Source: CAYRFF01 sp964436125
GTDB lineage: Bacteria; Bacteroidota; Bacteroidia; Chitinophagales; Saprospiraceae
Length of the DNA stretch: 18,787 nt
Assembly: GCA_964436125.1 (NCBI GenBank)
Contig: CAYTBT010000045.1
Location: forward strand, 1-18,787
Direction: 5' to 3'
In this document: one piece after another, positions 8,651-16,831 of the stretch
Layout: the number at the start of each line of letters is the position of its first letter
Position numbering within the stretch: position 1 is the stretch's first letter
Translations under genes and position numbers: made by a program
Notes under the pieces: model-generated
The model's input: the letters and a program-made list of their open reading frames with translations, nothing else
Databases searched by the model: none
What the model was told of the DNA's origin: nothing

Positions 8651-10204
8651 ATGCAAAGACTTCAATTATTATTATGGTTATGCCTGTCATTATCATTCTA
8701 CACCGCACAAGCGCAATGCATCCAAGGGGATTGTTATAATGAAATAAGTACCTTAAAGTTTCCGAGTGGATCCAGATATCACGGAGAATTTCACAATGGG
8801 CAGCTTCAGGGACACGGGACATTTCATTTTTCCGATGGAAAGAAATATGTAGGGAATTTTTACAAGTCTCAGTTTTCAGGGATGGGAAAATTATTCCTCC
8901 TGAATGGGAGCGTTTATGAGGGAAGCTTTAAGCAGAGTAAAAGAGCAGGCTTCGGCACCTTAACTTTACCCAATAGTGATAAGTATATCGGCGAGTGGAA
9001 AGATGATAAGTTGCACGGGAAAGTGAAATTTCTATCACATGAAAACTGGTCATTTACAGGCAAATGGCTGCGCGGAAAGCCTGTACCTGTACCGGGCAGG
9101 TGCATCTACAAAGGGAAGTCTGTAAATACGACATTCAATAGTTGTAAAGCATTGCACAATGGGCAAGAAAATCTTGCGAGCCTAGTAGCACAGCAGAAAC
9201 CATCACAAGATACTTTGGCTGATCGAGGATACCGCTTCAGCGATGGAAGTGTATGGTATGGTCCGATAAAAGACGGCATACCCAATGGATATGGGACATG
9301 CACATTTGAAGATGGACGGCGCTATGAAGGTCTCTGGTATAATAATCATCCGCAGGGACTCGGTGCGCTCTACTATCCCGATGGTACAGTGAGTTATGGA
9401 GTGTGGGATAATGGGATGTTAAAAAAACAGAAAGCTATGCCTACTTCTCTTGTGAAGCAACAAGTAAAGCAAGTAAAGAGTAATGAAGTGAAAATATGGG
9501 CTGTACTTGTGGGTATAGCGAGTTATGATGCCCTACCTACCTTAAAATTTTCCGATGACGATGCATATCGGATGTATGCATTTTATAAAAGCCCTGCAGG
9601 TGGAGCATTGCCCGATAATCAGATTACAGTTTTGATTGATGAGGCTGCTAGCCGGAAGAATATTCTGACTGCTCTCCGGAAAAAGGCGGCCAAGGCGGAC
9701 TCCAATGATGTTCTCGTCTTTTATTATTCCGGACACGGTCTTAAGAATAACTTTGTAGCACAAAACTATAATGGATACGAGAATCTTATTTCACACAAGG
9801 AAATTAAAGAAATTTTTGGGAATTCCGCTGCGAGACAGAAATTGTGTTATGCGGATGCTTGTTATTCCGGTAGTATGGTGGGCACACGTGTAGGCGTAGA
9901 TAAAACCGTGCAGTTATTTTATAATGCTTTTGGCGACGTACATCCGGGAACTGCATTGATTCTTTCTTGTGGAAGCACGGAAATATCCCTTGAAAATTCA
10001 GGAATGCGGCAAGGCGTTTTTAGTTACTATCTGATCCATGGATTAAAGGGAAGCGCAGATAAAAATAGAGATAATATCATTGATGTGGAGGAGCTCTTTT
10101 CCTATATTTATAAAGGGGTCAAGGAATACACCAAGGGGAGGCAAGTTCCTCTCCTTGCGGGAAATTTTGATAAAGATATGCCCATAGGTGCTGTCAGACA
10201 ATGA
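8651..10204 (+). CDS. Secreted MORN-repeat caspase-fold protease (metacaspase-like)
   Basis: A 517-residue protein has a signal peptide (1 to about 21, ending AQA). About four MORN repeats follow at 38-125 (GxYxGxWxxxxxxGxG pattern, for example YIGEWKDDKLHGK), and about three more at 199-256. The caspase/peptidase C14 domain spans about 281-510 and has the catalytic dyad His362 in SGHG and Cys404 in DACYSG. Asp402 before the Cys fits the metacaspase type, which prefers basic residues. Near the C terminus DKNRDNIIDVEE (470-481) fits a 12-residue EF-hand loop, suggesting calcium control as in known metacaspases; that part is inference. No T9SS tail is seen, so a periplasmic location is likely. 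The gene overlaps the opposite-strand patatin gene by 11 bp at their 3' ends. The ATG has no obvious ribosome-binding site. Confidence 0.88.
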   Translation: MQRLQLLLWLCLSLSFYTAQAQCIQGDCYNEISTLKFPSGSRYHGEFHNGQLQGHGTFHFSDGKKYVGNFYKSQFSGMGKLFLLNGSVYEGSFKQSKRAGFGTLTLPNSDKYIGEWKDDKLHGKVKFLSHENWSFTGKWLRGKPVPVPGRCIYKGKSVNTTFNSCKALHNGQENLASLVAQQKPSQDTLADRGYRFSDGSVWYGPIKDGIPNGYGTCTFEDGRRYEGLWYNNHPQGLGALYYPDGTVSYGVWDNGMLKKQKAMPTSLVKQQVKQVKSNEVKIWAVLVGIASYDALPTLKFSDDDAYRMYAFYKSPAGGALPDNQITVLIDEAASRKNILTALRKKAAKADSNDVLVFYYSGHGLKNNFVAQNYNGYENLISHKEIKEIFGNSAARQKLCYADACYSGSMVGTRVGVDKTVQLFYNAFGDVHPGTALILSCGSTEISLENSGMRQGVFSYYLIHGLKGSADKNRDNIIDVEELFSYIYKGVKEYTKGRQVPLLAGNFDKDMPIGAVRQ

Positions 10205-11399
10205 TGGACAGAAATTCCGGGTCTTCTGCCATCAATAATTTATCCAGTGCCTCCGAAGCCTTGGAACGACCATGCATATACCGTTGATCATTTAAATGTG
10301 CATTGAGTTGAAGTGTGCCGCCCAGGGTTCCTATGTCAGGCTGAATAATGATATTTTTGAAAAAGCTTATTACCTGGCTTGTACGCTTCTTTTCCGCCAG
10401 ATTATATTTGTAAATCTTCGGAACTTTGGAGGGTAAAATCTGCTTGACAAGGTCGTTGATACGCAAGAGAACCTGGAGGTCATTATTGAAATTATTGGCA
10501 CTGCCTATTTCATTTACGGAACGTAGTGCAATCCGTATAATATCCGCCTCATCGTAGGATATTTCTTGAACATGTGTGGAGCCGAGATTGATTATTACGA
10601 GAGCATATTCTTCCGGATTGCCACCTTTATCGTGGATGAAGTTAATAACGTCCGTTATAGGACTGACATTCACTATCCCTCCATCAACGAGGTTGCGGTA
10701 CTCCTTCCCTTTTATGCTTATGCGATCAATCGGTGGAAATACAAGAGGTATCGACGTTGATGCTAGAATTCCTTTGATAAAATCAGTATTGCTGTCAAAG
10801 TCATTTGGATGTGCTGAAATATATTCACCCGTATCTAGGGATACAAATCCACAGAGAAAATCAGAATCAATCTTGTCTTTATCAATGTGTTTTTCAAGCT
10901 TACGCAAAAGGGGAGCATTGGACGCAAGCCCCCTCAAATCATTAAAATGTCCCTTGAATTCATTGAATATCCGCATTCCGAGCTTGTATAAAAATCGCTG
11001 CCTTTCCCCCTTACTCGTCAGAAGCTTCAAGCCTTCTGTGTAGCTGATATCTGCTGAAAAATCTGGAAAGAATTGCTTCTTGATAGCTTGCATATCAATG
11101 GTGAGCTTGTCGTCAGCCTCCTTATTGTCCGTAAGAAAATTATTCTCGTATATCTCTCCGGAGCCATTGCGGCCTATCTTCCGCCAAATATAATTTAATT
11201 GGGATAGCTTGCCGGAAGCTAGCATGACACCGTTTAAAGAACCGGCCGATACGCCGGCTATGACGTCAAATTCCATGTGCGGGACATCAGGAAAAAATTG
11301 CTCCCAGTGATGGTCGAGATAATTTATAACTCCTAGCTGAAAGATTCCCTTAAAACCGCCGCCACTTAATACTAGCGCCACTTTTTTTATTCTACTCAT
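10194..11399 (-). CDS. Patatin-like phospholipase
   Basis: The 401-residue protein begins MSRIKKVALVLSGGGFKG, containing the Gly-rich oxyanion loop (12-18). The nucleophile elbow GVSAG (Ser51) and the DGG motif (Asp239) complete the Ser-Asp dyad of patatin lipid acyl hydrolases. No signal peptide or membrane segment is seen, so the enzyme is probably cytosolic or membrane-peripheral. The family hydrolyses fatty acyl esters of phospholipids or other lipids; the substrate here is unknown. Residues after about 300 are not recognised as another domain. It is convergent with the MORN-caspase gene and divergent from murA, so co-transcription with either is excluded by orientation. Confidence 0.9.
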   Translation of the reverse strand: MSRIKKVALVLSGGGFKGIFQLGVINYLDHHWEQFFPDVPHMEFDVIAGVSAGSLNGVMLASGKLSQLNYIWRKIGRNGSGEIYENNFLTDNKEADDKLTIDMQAIKKQFFPDFSADISYTEGLKLLTSKGERQRFLYKLGMRIFNEFKGHFNDLRGLASNAPLLRKLEKHIDKDKIDSDFLCGFVSLDTGEYISAHPNDFDSNTDFIKGILASTSIPLVFPPIDRISIKGKEYRNLVDGGIVNVSPITDVINFIHDKGGNPEEYALVIINLGSTHVQEISYDEADIIRIALRSVNEIGSANNFNNDLQVLLRINDLVKQILPSKVPKIYKYNLAEKKRTSQVISFFKNIIIQPDIGTLGGTLQLNAHLNDQRYMHGRSKASEALDKLLMAEDPEFLSIIV

Positions 11400-11714
11400 T
11401 GCAATATATTTTTACAGTATATCTCGATTTACGCTTTCTTTCTCACGGATTTCATGATTATTCTTATATTAGCAAAAATGTTAACACGTTTTATTCATTA
11501 ACTCAGCTTGCCGCACAGTATTGATGCTCGGTGACTTGTCAGACTTCACACGGGAAGCTGTGATTGATTTTAATCCCTGTATCGGGAGAAAATGAATATG
11601 AGACAGGTGCAATTCATTCATAATTGAAGAGGTATTGTCCTATCTATAATTCCATTGAATTTCTCGAGTTAATTTATTTACGTAAAATAATCATTATTAT
11701 CCTAAGAATAGAAT
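11400..11714. other. Divergent intergenic region, patatin gene / murA
   Basis: This 315-bp AT-rich stretch should hold the promoters of both neighbours. No full TAnnTTTG box, terminator hairpin or repeat array was found. Only short imperfect inverted repeats occur (TCACA/TGTGA at about 11547-11564 and CAATT/AATTG at about 11610-11626). A 23-codon ATG frame at 11524 was judged chance. Confidence 0.5.
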
Positions 11715-13043
11715 ATGAGTTCAGAAATATTTGTTGTTGAAGGCGGAAATCAATTGCAGGGGACCTTGCGTCCCCAGGGTGCCAAGAATGAAGCATTACA
11801 GGTCATCTGTGCTTGCCTCTTGACCCATGAACCGGTGGTCTTGAAGAATGTGCCTGACATCGTTGATGTCAAGAAGTTATTGAAACTGATTCAAGGACTC
11901 GGTGTGACGGTTGACAGGATCGATAAATCGACGTATAAAATATGTGCAGCTGAGGTAAATCTCGAGTATATGAGTAAGCAAAGCTATCAAGAGGTTGCAC
12001 AGAAAATACGAGGCTCCGTGATGCTTATGGGGCCATTACTTGCGCGTTTCAACAAAGCTTTTATCCCCAATCCCGGCGGTGATAAAATAGGGAGACGGAG
12101 GCTCGATACGCATTTTCTCGGTTTTAGAAAACTCGGGGCTGATTATCGTTATGATGCAGACAGAAAAGTGTACTATCTCAATACCGATGGCTTGAAAGGC
12201 GCTTCAATCCTGATGGATGAAATCTCCGTTACCGGTACTGCCAATATCGTTATGAGTGCGGTAATGGCTGATGGTGTTACTCGTATTTATAATGCGGCTT
12301 GTGAGCCGTATGTGCAGCAATTATGCAGACTATTGTCAAATATGGGAGCAGATATCGATGGCATCGGGTCCAATCTCCTTACAATTCGCGGTGTTGATTC
12401 TCTTTCCGGTGCGGAGCATAGTGTGTTGCCGGACATGATAGAAATAGGAAGCTTTATCGGTCTTGCCGCAATGACAAATTCCGATATAACAATTGAAGGC
12501 TGTGCTGTCGAATATCTGGGTAATATTCTTCCTACTTTCCGCCGACTGGGACTTGAACTGGAAATATCAGGTGACAATATCCACATACCACCGCAGGAGC
12601 ACTACGAGATACAGACCTATATTGATGGCTCTATAATGACGATTTATGATTCACCATGGCCGGGTTTCACGCCGGATCTCATGAGTATTGTGCTTGTAAT
12701 CGCTACACAAGCTCGTGGAGAAGTCTTAATCCATCAGAAGATGTTTGAGTCGCGTTTGTTCTTTGTAGATAAATTAATCGATATGGGTGCTAAGATTATC
12801 TTATGCGATCCGCATAGAGCTACAGTTATCGGACTGGATAAACAGACTCCACTGAGAGGAATCCGTATGAGTAGCCCGGATATCAGAGCCGGTGTATCCT
12901 TGCTTATTGCAGCCTTATCTGCCAAGGGGACTTCTATTATCCATAATATTAATCAGATTGATAGAGGATATCAAGATATTGATGGACGGTTGAATGCGCT
13001 GGGAGCATCGATCAAGAGGATGAAAGAAGGGGAGTTTAGATAG
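11715..13043 (+). CDS. murA: UDP-N-acetylglucosamine 1-carboxyvinyltransferase
   Basis: MurA transfers enolpyruvate from PEP to UDP-GlcNAc, the first committed step of peptidoglycan synthesis, in the cytosol. The 442-residue length is close to the family norm of about 420-440. Conserved features include the N-terminal GAKNEAL (22-28, Lys24/Asn25), KIRGS (97-101), PNPGGDKIGRRRLDTH (118-133) and PWPGFTPDLMS in the second half. The residue equivalent to E. coli Cys115 is Asp123. Asp at this site is known from several lineages and makes the enzyme insensitive to fosfomycin. It appears to stand alone: the gene upstream is divergent and a repeat array follows 20 bp downstream. Confidence 0.95.
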   Translation: MSSEIFVVEGGNQLQGTLRPQGAKNEALQVICACLLTHEPVVLKNVPDIVDVKKLLKLIQGLGVTVDRIDKSTYKICAAEVNLEYMSKQSYQEVAQKIRGSVMLMGPLLARFNKAFIPNPGGDKIGRRRLDTHFLGFRKLGADYRYDADRKVYYLNTDGLKGASILMDEISVTGTANIVMSAVMADGVTRIYNAACEPYVQQLCRLLSNMGADIDGIGSNLLTIRGVDSLSGAEHSVLPDMIEIGSFIGLAAMTNSDITIEGCAVEYLGNILPTFRRLGLELEISGDNIHIPPQEHYEIQTYIDGSIMTIYDSPWPGFTPDLMSIVLVIATQARGEVLIHQKMFESRLFFVDKLIDMGAKIILCDPHRATVIGLDKQTPLRGIRMSSPDIRAGVSLLIAALSAKGTSIIHNINQIDRGYQDIDGRLNALGASIKRMKEGEFR

Positions 13044-13063
13044 AAATTGTAAAGACGTAAAGG

Positions 13064-13304
13064 TGCTATTTCGTGATTCGTGATTCGTGACTCGTGATTC
13101 GTGACTCGTATTGTTATAGTCGTAAAGAGGTGAAGAGGAAAAGTCGTGAAGTTGTAAAGGTGTAAAGGTGTAAAGGTGTAAAGGTGTGAAGTCGTGAAGA
13201 TGTAAAGGTGTGAAGTCGTAAAGTTGCTATTTCGTGACTCGTGACTCGTGACTCGTATTGTTATAGACGTAAAGGTGTAAAGGCGTTATTTCTTAATTGT
13301 TCAA
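13064..13304 (+). repeat. Word-repeat arrays after murA (unit 1)
   Basis: The region opens with TGCTATTTCG and heptamers YTCGTRA, then TATTGTTATAG. Octamers of the form GNYGTRAA follow (such as GGTGTAAA and GTCGTGAA, about ten in a row), and then a second shorter round starting at 13225. The same architecture occurs at 16832-17058 with different unit numbers and order. Most variation between units is by transitions. No gene is seen. Confidence 0.9.
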
Positions 13305-13516
13305 GAATGGGTAACATCGTAACGATATATTATTAGAAATTCGCAAAAATTTCACCTGTAGGTTCGCACGGCGGTTCCTGAGTGGTTATCGAGCTCTGTA
13401 GAGATGCTCCGTCGAAATGCTTGCCGAAGGATCGTGTGGACCGTTGAAACAACAAAGTATTTTTCTTTCGGTTTTTTATGTGTACGTCGAAGGATGAGCC
13501 TTATTCCTTAAGTTCC

Positions 13517-13549
13517 AAACCTGTGAGGTTTCGAAAACCTCACAGGTTT
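13517..13549. repeat. Conserved hairpin, REP-like (copy 1)
   Basis: AAACCTGTGAGGTTT (13517-13531) and its exact complement (13535-13549) are separated by CGA, giving a 15-bp perfect stem followed by TTTAAA. Hairpins of this AACCTGTGAGGTT type are, from memory, widespread in Bacteroidota genomes. It may stop transcription from upstream. The rest of 13305-13758 holds no gene. A weak -7-like TATATTTA sits at 13719-13726. Confidence 0.85.
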
Positions 13550-13758
13550 TTAAACGTAGTTTTAAAAAACCTTCCCTGAATTATTTTCTGGCACCCGATT
13601 TTGCCTACCCCTCATGCCTTTATGGTTTAAAAGATAAACAAAACATCCATTTTAAATAAACTTGAGAAGATTTAAGGTAAATTAAAGGAAATAGTTTTTA
13701 ATTGTAATTGTTTTTTTATATATTTACCTTAATGTTTATTCATTTAAATCGAATTATT

Positions 13759-15435
13759 ATGAACTACGGAACTACGGAACTACGGAACTACGGAACTAGA
13801 ACTCTTTTTTCAACTTTTTTAATTGTGTTTACCCTTATAACATTAATTTTACCATCAAGTGTGGTGGGGCAGCCCCCCGGAACAGATGGAGGTTTCGAAG
13901 ATGGGGGAAATACCTTCCCACCTTATGCTCGCTGTCAAGATGTTTATTCCTATTACTTTTTCAACAATGATAATATATGTAGAGGGCAAATGTGGGCTAA
14001 GTTTACTGTAATTAATTCGGACTTCAGAATTAAGGTCGAAGCCAATATAGATGGCGATCCGTTTTATGAAGTTATTGGTTATGCTAATTATGGTACACCT
14101 TTTAAATATTATCCGCATTACCCCGAAGGTGAGGGACCAACTACTTTTAAGGTCACTTGTCTATACACATGGGGTACTGAAGGAGTTAAAGATGATAGTA
14201 GGGTAAATGTATGTTATCATTATAGAGATGTCAATATTAAACTAGGACTTACTTCAGAATTTAAAATCACCTATTCTGGTGGTGAATATGTTTCAGATGA
14301 TGCCGGAATAACCTCTACTGAAGTGAATGATGTAATCTGCTACCCTTCTTATACCTTACATGCTAACATTGCAGTTAATTGCAATACCAGTGCAAGTTAT
14401 TTTCTTGAATATGTGGAGCTGGACTGGGATGGAACCTATATCCAGACTTTAGGTGCAGAAACTGATATCTTTAAGGGTAATGGGTGCTTAGATCCATCTA
14501 TTAAATTAGATCACTTTAATCAATATATGAATCAGGTACCATCTATGCATTATCTTGAAGTGCGCTTTACGACCATATATCAAGGCTGCGCTAATATGGA
14601 TGGCATTAAATTTAAGTCGCGGAGCGATGACTATCCGGTTAATATCTTAGTGAGTGCTACGCAAGATTCCAGAAATTTTTATCCTGGAGAATATGCTCTC
14701 GAAAATGATTTAATAGCAGATGGTATTAATTCTACGGATGCGAGTCATACGGAACCTGCTCAAGACGGAGGGATAATATTAACAGGCGTAAGTGAAATTT
14801 ATCCGGTTCTGGATGATATTCATAATATACAGAATTATGCAGATGCAATTACGATTCAAGTTAATGAATATGATTCTCCATCTGATCCATCTGCAACCCC
14901 CATTATTGACCAAACATTTACAAATCCAAGTAATGGAGCTTATGATTATGCTTCCTATAATTTGAATGACATTAAAGCTATAAGTAATTTCTTTCCTGGA
15001 CTACCAGTACAAACGAGAAAGGACTTTTTTGAACGAAGTGTCTATGCTGATGATACTACGAATAGTTATTATTACAATAATCCTCCTACTAAAATTTATG
15101 AGGTAATTGTTAAAATTAAAACTACTTGTGGTAAGGTGATTTCAGGTAAACAACGCTTTGACATTGAAGATAACCCTATTGTCCCATTAACAGATACTCC
15201 TACTGAAAAGCTGAGTATTAATTCAATTAAAAGGACATCAGGTCAAAACACTCAAAAAGTATCCCCGGTAGTACATTCAGTTCGGATATATAATTTACAA
15301 GGCATGCTGATAAACAGTTATCGAGATTTACCTAAATTTCATCAATTACAGAAAGACATGAATATGGGCGTGTATTTTCAAGTAATTCAATATGAGGATG
15401 GGAGTATGGAATCCAAGAAAGTATTTATCCGATAA
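13759..15435 (+). CDS. Gene A copy 1: secreted protein of unknown function with T9SS type A-like tail
   Basis: A 558-residue protein has an N-terminal repeat-encoded stretch (2-15), then a hydrophobic signal core and likely cleavage near SSVVGQ (33-38). The body is rich in Tyr, Asp and Asn with scattered Cys pairs and resembles no enzyme I recognise. The last 52 residues (VRIYNLQGMLINSY ... GVYFQVIQYEDGS ... KKVFIR) look like a type A sorting domain without the usual xPNP entry. ATG 13759 was chosen because it directly precedes the signal peptide; in-frame ATGs at 13708 and 13732 are possible but would add a poor N-region. Gene B starts 10 bp downstream, so the two are probably co-transcribed. 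Residues 174-309 differ strongly from copy 2 while the flanks are identical. Confidence 0.8.
   Translation: MNYGTTELRNYGTRTLFSTFLIVFTLITLILPSSVVGQPPGTDGGFEDGGNTFPPYARCQDVYSYYFFNNDNICRGQMWAKFTVINSDFRIKVEANIDGDPFYEVIGYANYGTPFKYYPHYPEGEGPTTFKVTCLYTWGTEGVKDDSRVNVCYHYRDVNIKLGLTSEFKITYSGGEYVSDDAGITSTEVNDVICYPSYTLHANIAVNCNTSASYFLEYVELDWDGTYIQTLGAETDIFKGNGCLDPSIKLDHFNQYMNQVPSMHYLEVRFTTIYQGCANMDGIKFKSRSDDYPVNILVSATQDSRNFYPGEYALENDLIADGINSTDASHTEPAQDGGIILTGVSEIYPVLDDIHNIQNYADAITIQVNEYDSPSDPSATPIIDQTFTNPSNGAYDYASYNLNDIKAISNFFPGLPVQTRKDFFERSVYADDTTNSYYYNNPPTKIYEVIVKIKTTCGKVISGKQRFDIEDNPIVPLTDTPTEKLSINSIKRTSGQNTQKVSPVVHSVRIYNLQGMLINSYRDLPKFHQLQKDMNMGVYFQVIQYEDGSMESKKVFIR
13761..13798 (+). repeat. 8-bp tandem repeat at the start of gene A (copy 1)
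   Basis: GAACTACG is repeated 4.75 times, beginning on the G of the start codon and encoding NYGTTELRNYGT. Because 8 is not a multiple of 3, a gain or loss of one unit would shift the frame ahead of the signal peptide. The word style matches the non-coding arrays of the window. Confidence 0.95.
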
Positions 15436-15445
15436 TGATGAAACT

Positions 15446-16813
15446 ATGATTGCTAGGATATCTACAATAGTATTAATACTCATAGTATATAAAGGTGCTT
15501 GGGGACAGAATCTTGTCCCCAACCCTTCATTTGAAAAATATGAGAGTTGTAAGGTGCATACTACATTAGGGATATATTTTGAGGTTATTAAAATATCCTC
15601 GTGGGAAGCGCTTGAGCATCAAGATCAGATTTATCAGCCGGATATGCTGTATCCTATTTATTTTATTGGTGAGAGCCCATTTATTGATTCCATCATTTAT
15701 CCGTTTCGATATTTTTGTTGGGGTGAGAAAGAAGGACCATTTACAGATATTTATAACTTTGGTACTCCTCAACCTTATTCAGGTATAATTATGCTGCGAA
15801 CAGCATCTTTAAATACAAATCGCAATTGGTTTACCACCCCTATCACAAATTTAAAATCGACTTTACAGAAGGACTCCATTTATAAAATGGAGTTTTTCCT
15901 CCGGAGTACACCATATACCTATTATACGGCAGACGATTTCGGGTGGTATTTTTCACAACAGAAAGTAGATACGACAGAATGGGATATGCATATAGAGGAT
16001 TATCTGAGTCCTTTTTATACAGCCTATAAATCTCCCAAAGGTTTATGCCTAGATGAAATAAGCGAGTGGACTAAATTTACTGCCTGTTATAAGGCACACG
16101 GAGGGGAGAAGAGCCTGTATTTTGCATTTGATATTAATATACGTGAAGACAGTTTATTAATATCATATCTATACTCAGATAATATAGAAAAAAGGAAGCA
16201 AGAATATCTTAATATTGCTCCTGATTGGCTTCTTATGAATGCTTCGGGCTATCAAGGTATTATCTATTACCTCGATTCTGTGAGTGTAAGGAAAGTAAGC
16301 TATTCAACTACGATAAGAGATACGATAAGCTACTGTACGGAGAGCCCAATCTGGCAACTGGATAGTACGAGAATTAAGAATGGAGAAATCTTATGCAGCT
16401 ATGGTCTGGAATATAGCTGGAATGACGGGGAAGAAAGCCTGTATCGCACATTCCCTGACAGTGGCTTGTATGTGCTGCATACTACATCGAACTGTGGAGA
16501 GCATACCTTTCGTTTCACGATACAGGAAAAACAATGTAAGGAATCCGTGTACATTCCTACGGCTTTTACGCCCAATAGCGACGGGATAAATGATGTTTTC
16601 CGACCTTTAGGGCTGAATTTTACCCCCATAAGCCTTAATATTTATGATAGATGGGGCGCCTTGATATTTCAAGGGACGGAAAGTAATATCGCATGGCATG
16701 GCATGTATAAAGGTCAGAAAGTTCCCACTGGAGTTTATACATATAAGTTTAAGTATAGAACCGCAGAAGGAAAAATAAAGCTAGAAACCGGAACGATAAC
16801 GGTATTAAAATGA
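15446..16813 (+). CDS. Gene B: secreted protein with CHU_C (T9SS type B) C-terminal domain
   Basis: The 455-residue product has a signal peptide MIARISTIVLILIVYKGAWG followed by QNLVPNPSFE (21-30). This is the usual entry to a jelly-roll, carbohydrate-binding-like domain in Bacteroidota surface proteins. A CDS-SV-RKVSYSTTIRDT-type linker and an Ig-like stretch (about 290-360) lead to the gliding-motility-associated C-terminal domain. That domain contains AFTPNSDGINDVF (373-385), IYDRWGALIF and GVYTYKFKYRT. Export by T9SS and surface attachment are expected; the ligand is unknown. The start at 15446 places the signal peptide correctly; a longer frame opening at 15392 would overlap gene A and bury the signal. 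No copy of gene B is present after copy 2 of gene A in this window. Confidence 0.85.
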   Translation: MIARISTIVLILIVYKGAWGQNLVPNPSFEKYESCKVHTTLGIYFEVIKISSWEALEHQDQIYQPDMLYPIYFIGESPFIDSIIYPFRYFCWGEKEGPFTDIYNFGTPQPYSGIIMLRTASLNTNRNWFTTPITNLKSTLQKDSIYKMEFFLRSTPYTYYTADDFGWYFSQQKVDTTEWDMHIEDYLSPFYTAYKSPKGLCLDEISEWTKFTACYKAHGGEKSLYFAFDINIREDSLLISYLYSDNIEKRKQEYLNIAPDWLLMNASGYQGIIYYLDSVSVRKVSYSTTIRDTISYCTESPIWQLDSTRIKNGEILCSYGLEYSWNDGEESLYRTFPDSGLYVLHTTSNCGEHTFRFTIQEKQCKESVYIPTAFTPNSDGINDVFRPLGLNFTPISLNIYDRWGALIFQGTESNIAWHGMYKGQKVPTGVYTYKFKYRTAEGKIKLETGTITVLK

Positions 16814-16831
16814 AGTGCCCACTTTAAGGGA

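Larger units (their letters stand above)
13305..14987 (+). repeat. Large direct duplication, copy 1 (partner 17059-18741)
   Basis: The sequence aligns without gaps to 17059-18741 at an offset of 3754. By hand comparison 13305-14278 shows no difference, 14279-14685 shows roughly 45-50 differences (about 12%), and 14686-14987 shows one (14936). It covers the intergenic region upstream of gene A and the first three quarters of gene A. It ends on the right exactly where copy 2 meets the 49-bp inverted repeat. Confidence 0.93.

Noticed and set aside
10576..11043. 155-codon plus-strand open frame inside the patatin gene
   Set aside because: It lies antisense to well-conserved patatin coding sequence, including Asp239, and shows no recognisable domain.
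8651..11399. CBASS-like or gasdermin-type phage defence operon (caspase plus patatin effectors)
   Set aside because: No cyclase, sensor or gasdermin gene is present, the two genes are convergent rather than in an operon, and the caspase protein has a signal peptide.
11524..11595. 23-codon open frame upstream of murA
   Set aside because: It is too short to support, with no ribosome-binding site and no recognisable sequence.
13708..13758. Upstream in-frame ATGs of gene A (13708, 13732; same in copy 2)
   Set aside because: They fall in the likely promoter/leader region and would add an unusual hydrophobic N-terminal extension before a complete signal peptide. Kept only as a lesser possibility.
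15392..15445. Longer N terminus for gene B
   Set aside because: It would overlap gene A in another frame and place 18 charged residues before the signal peptide. ATG 15446 gives a normal secretion signal.
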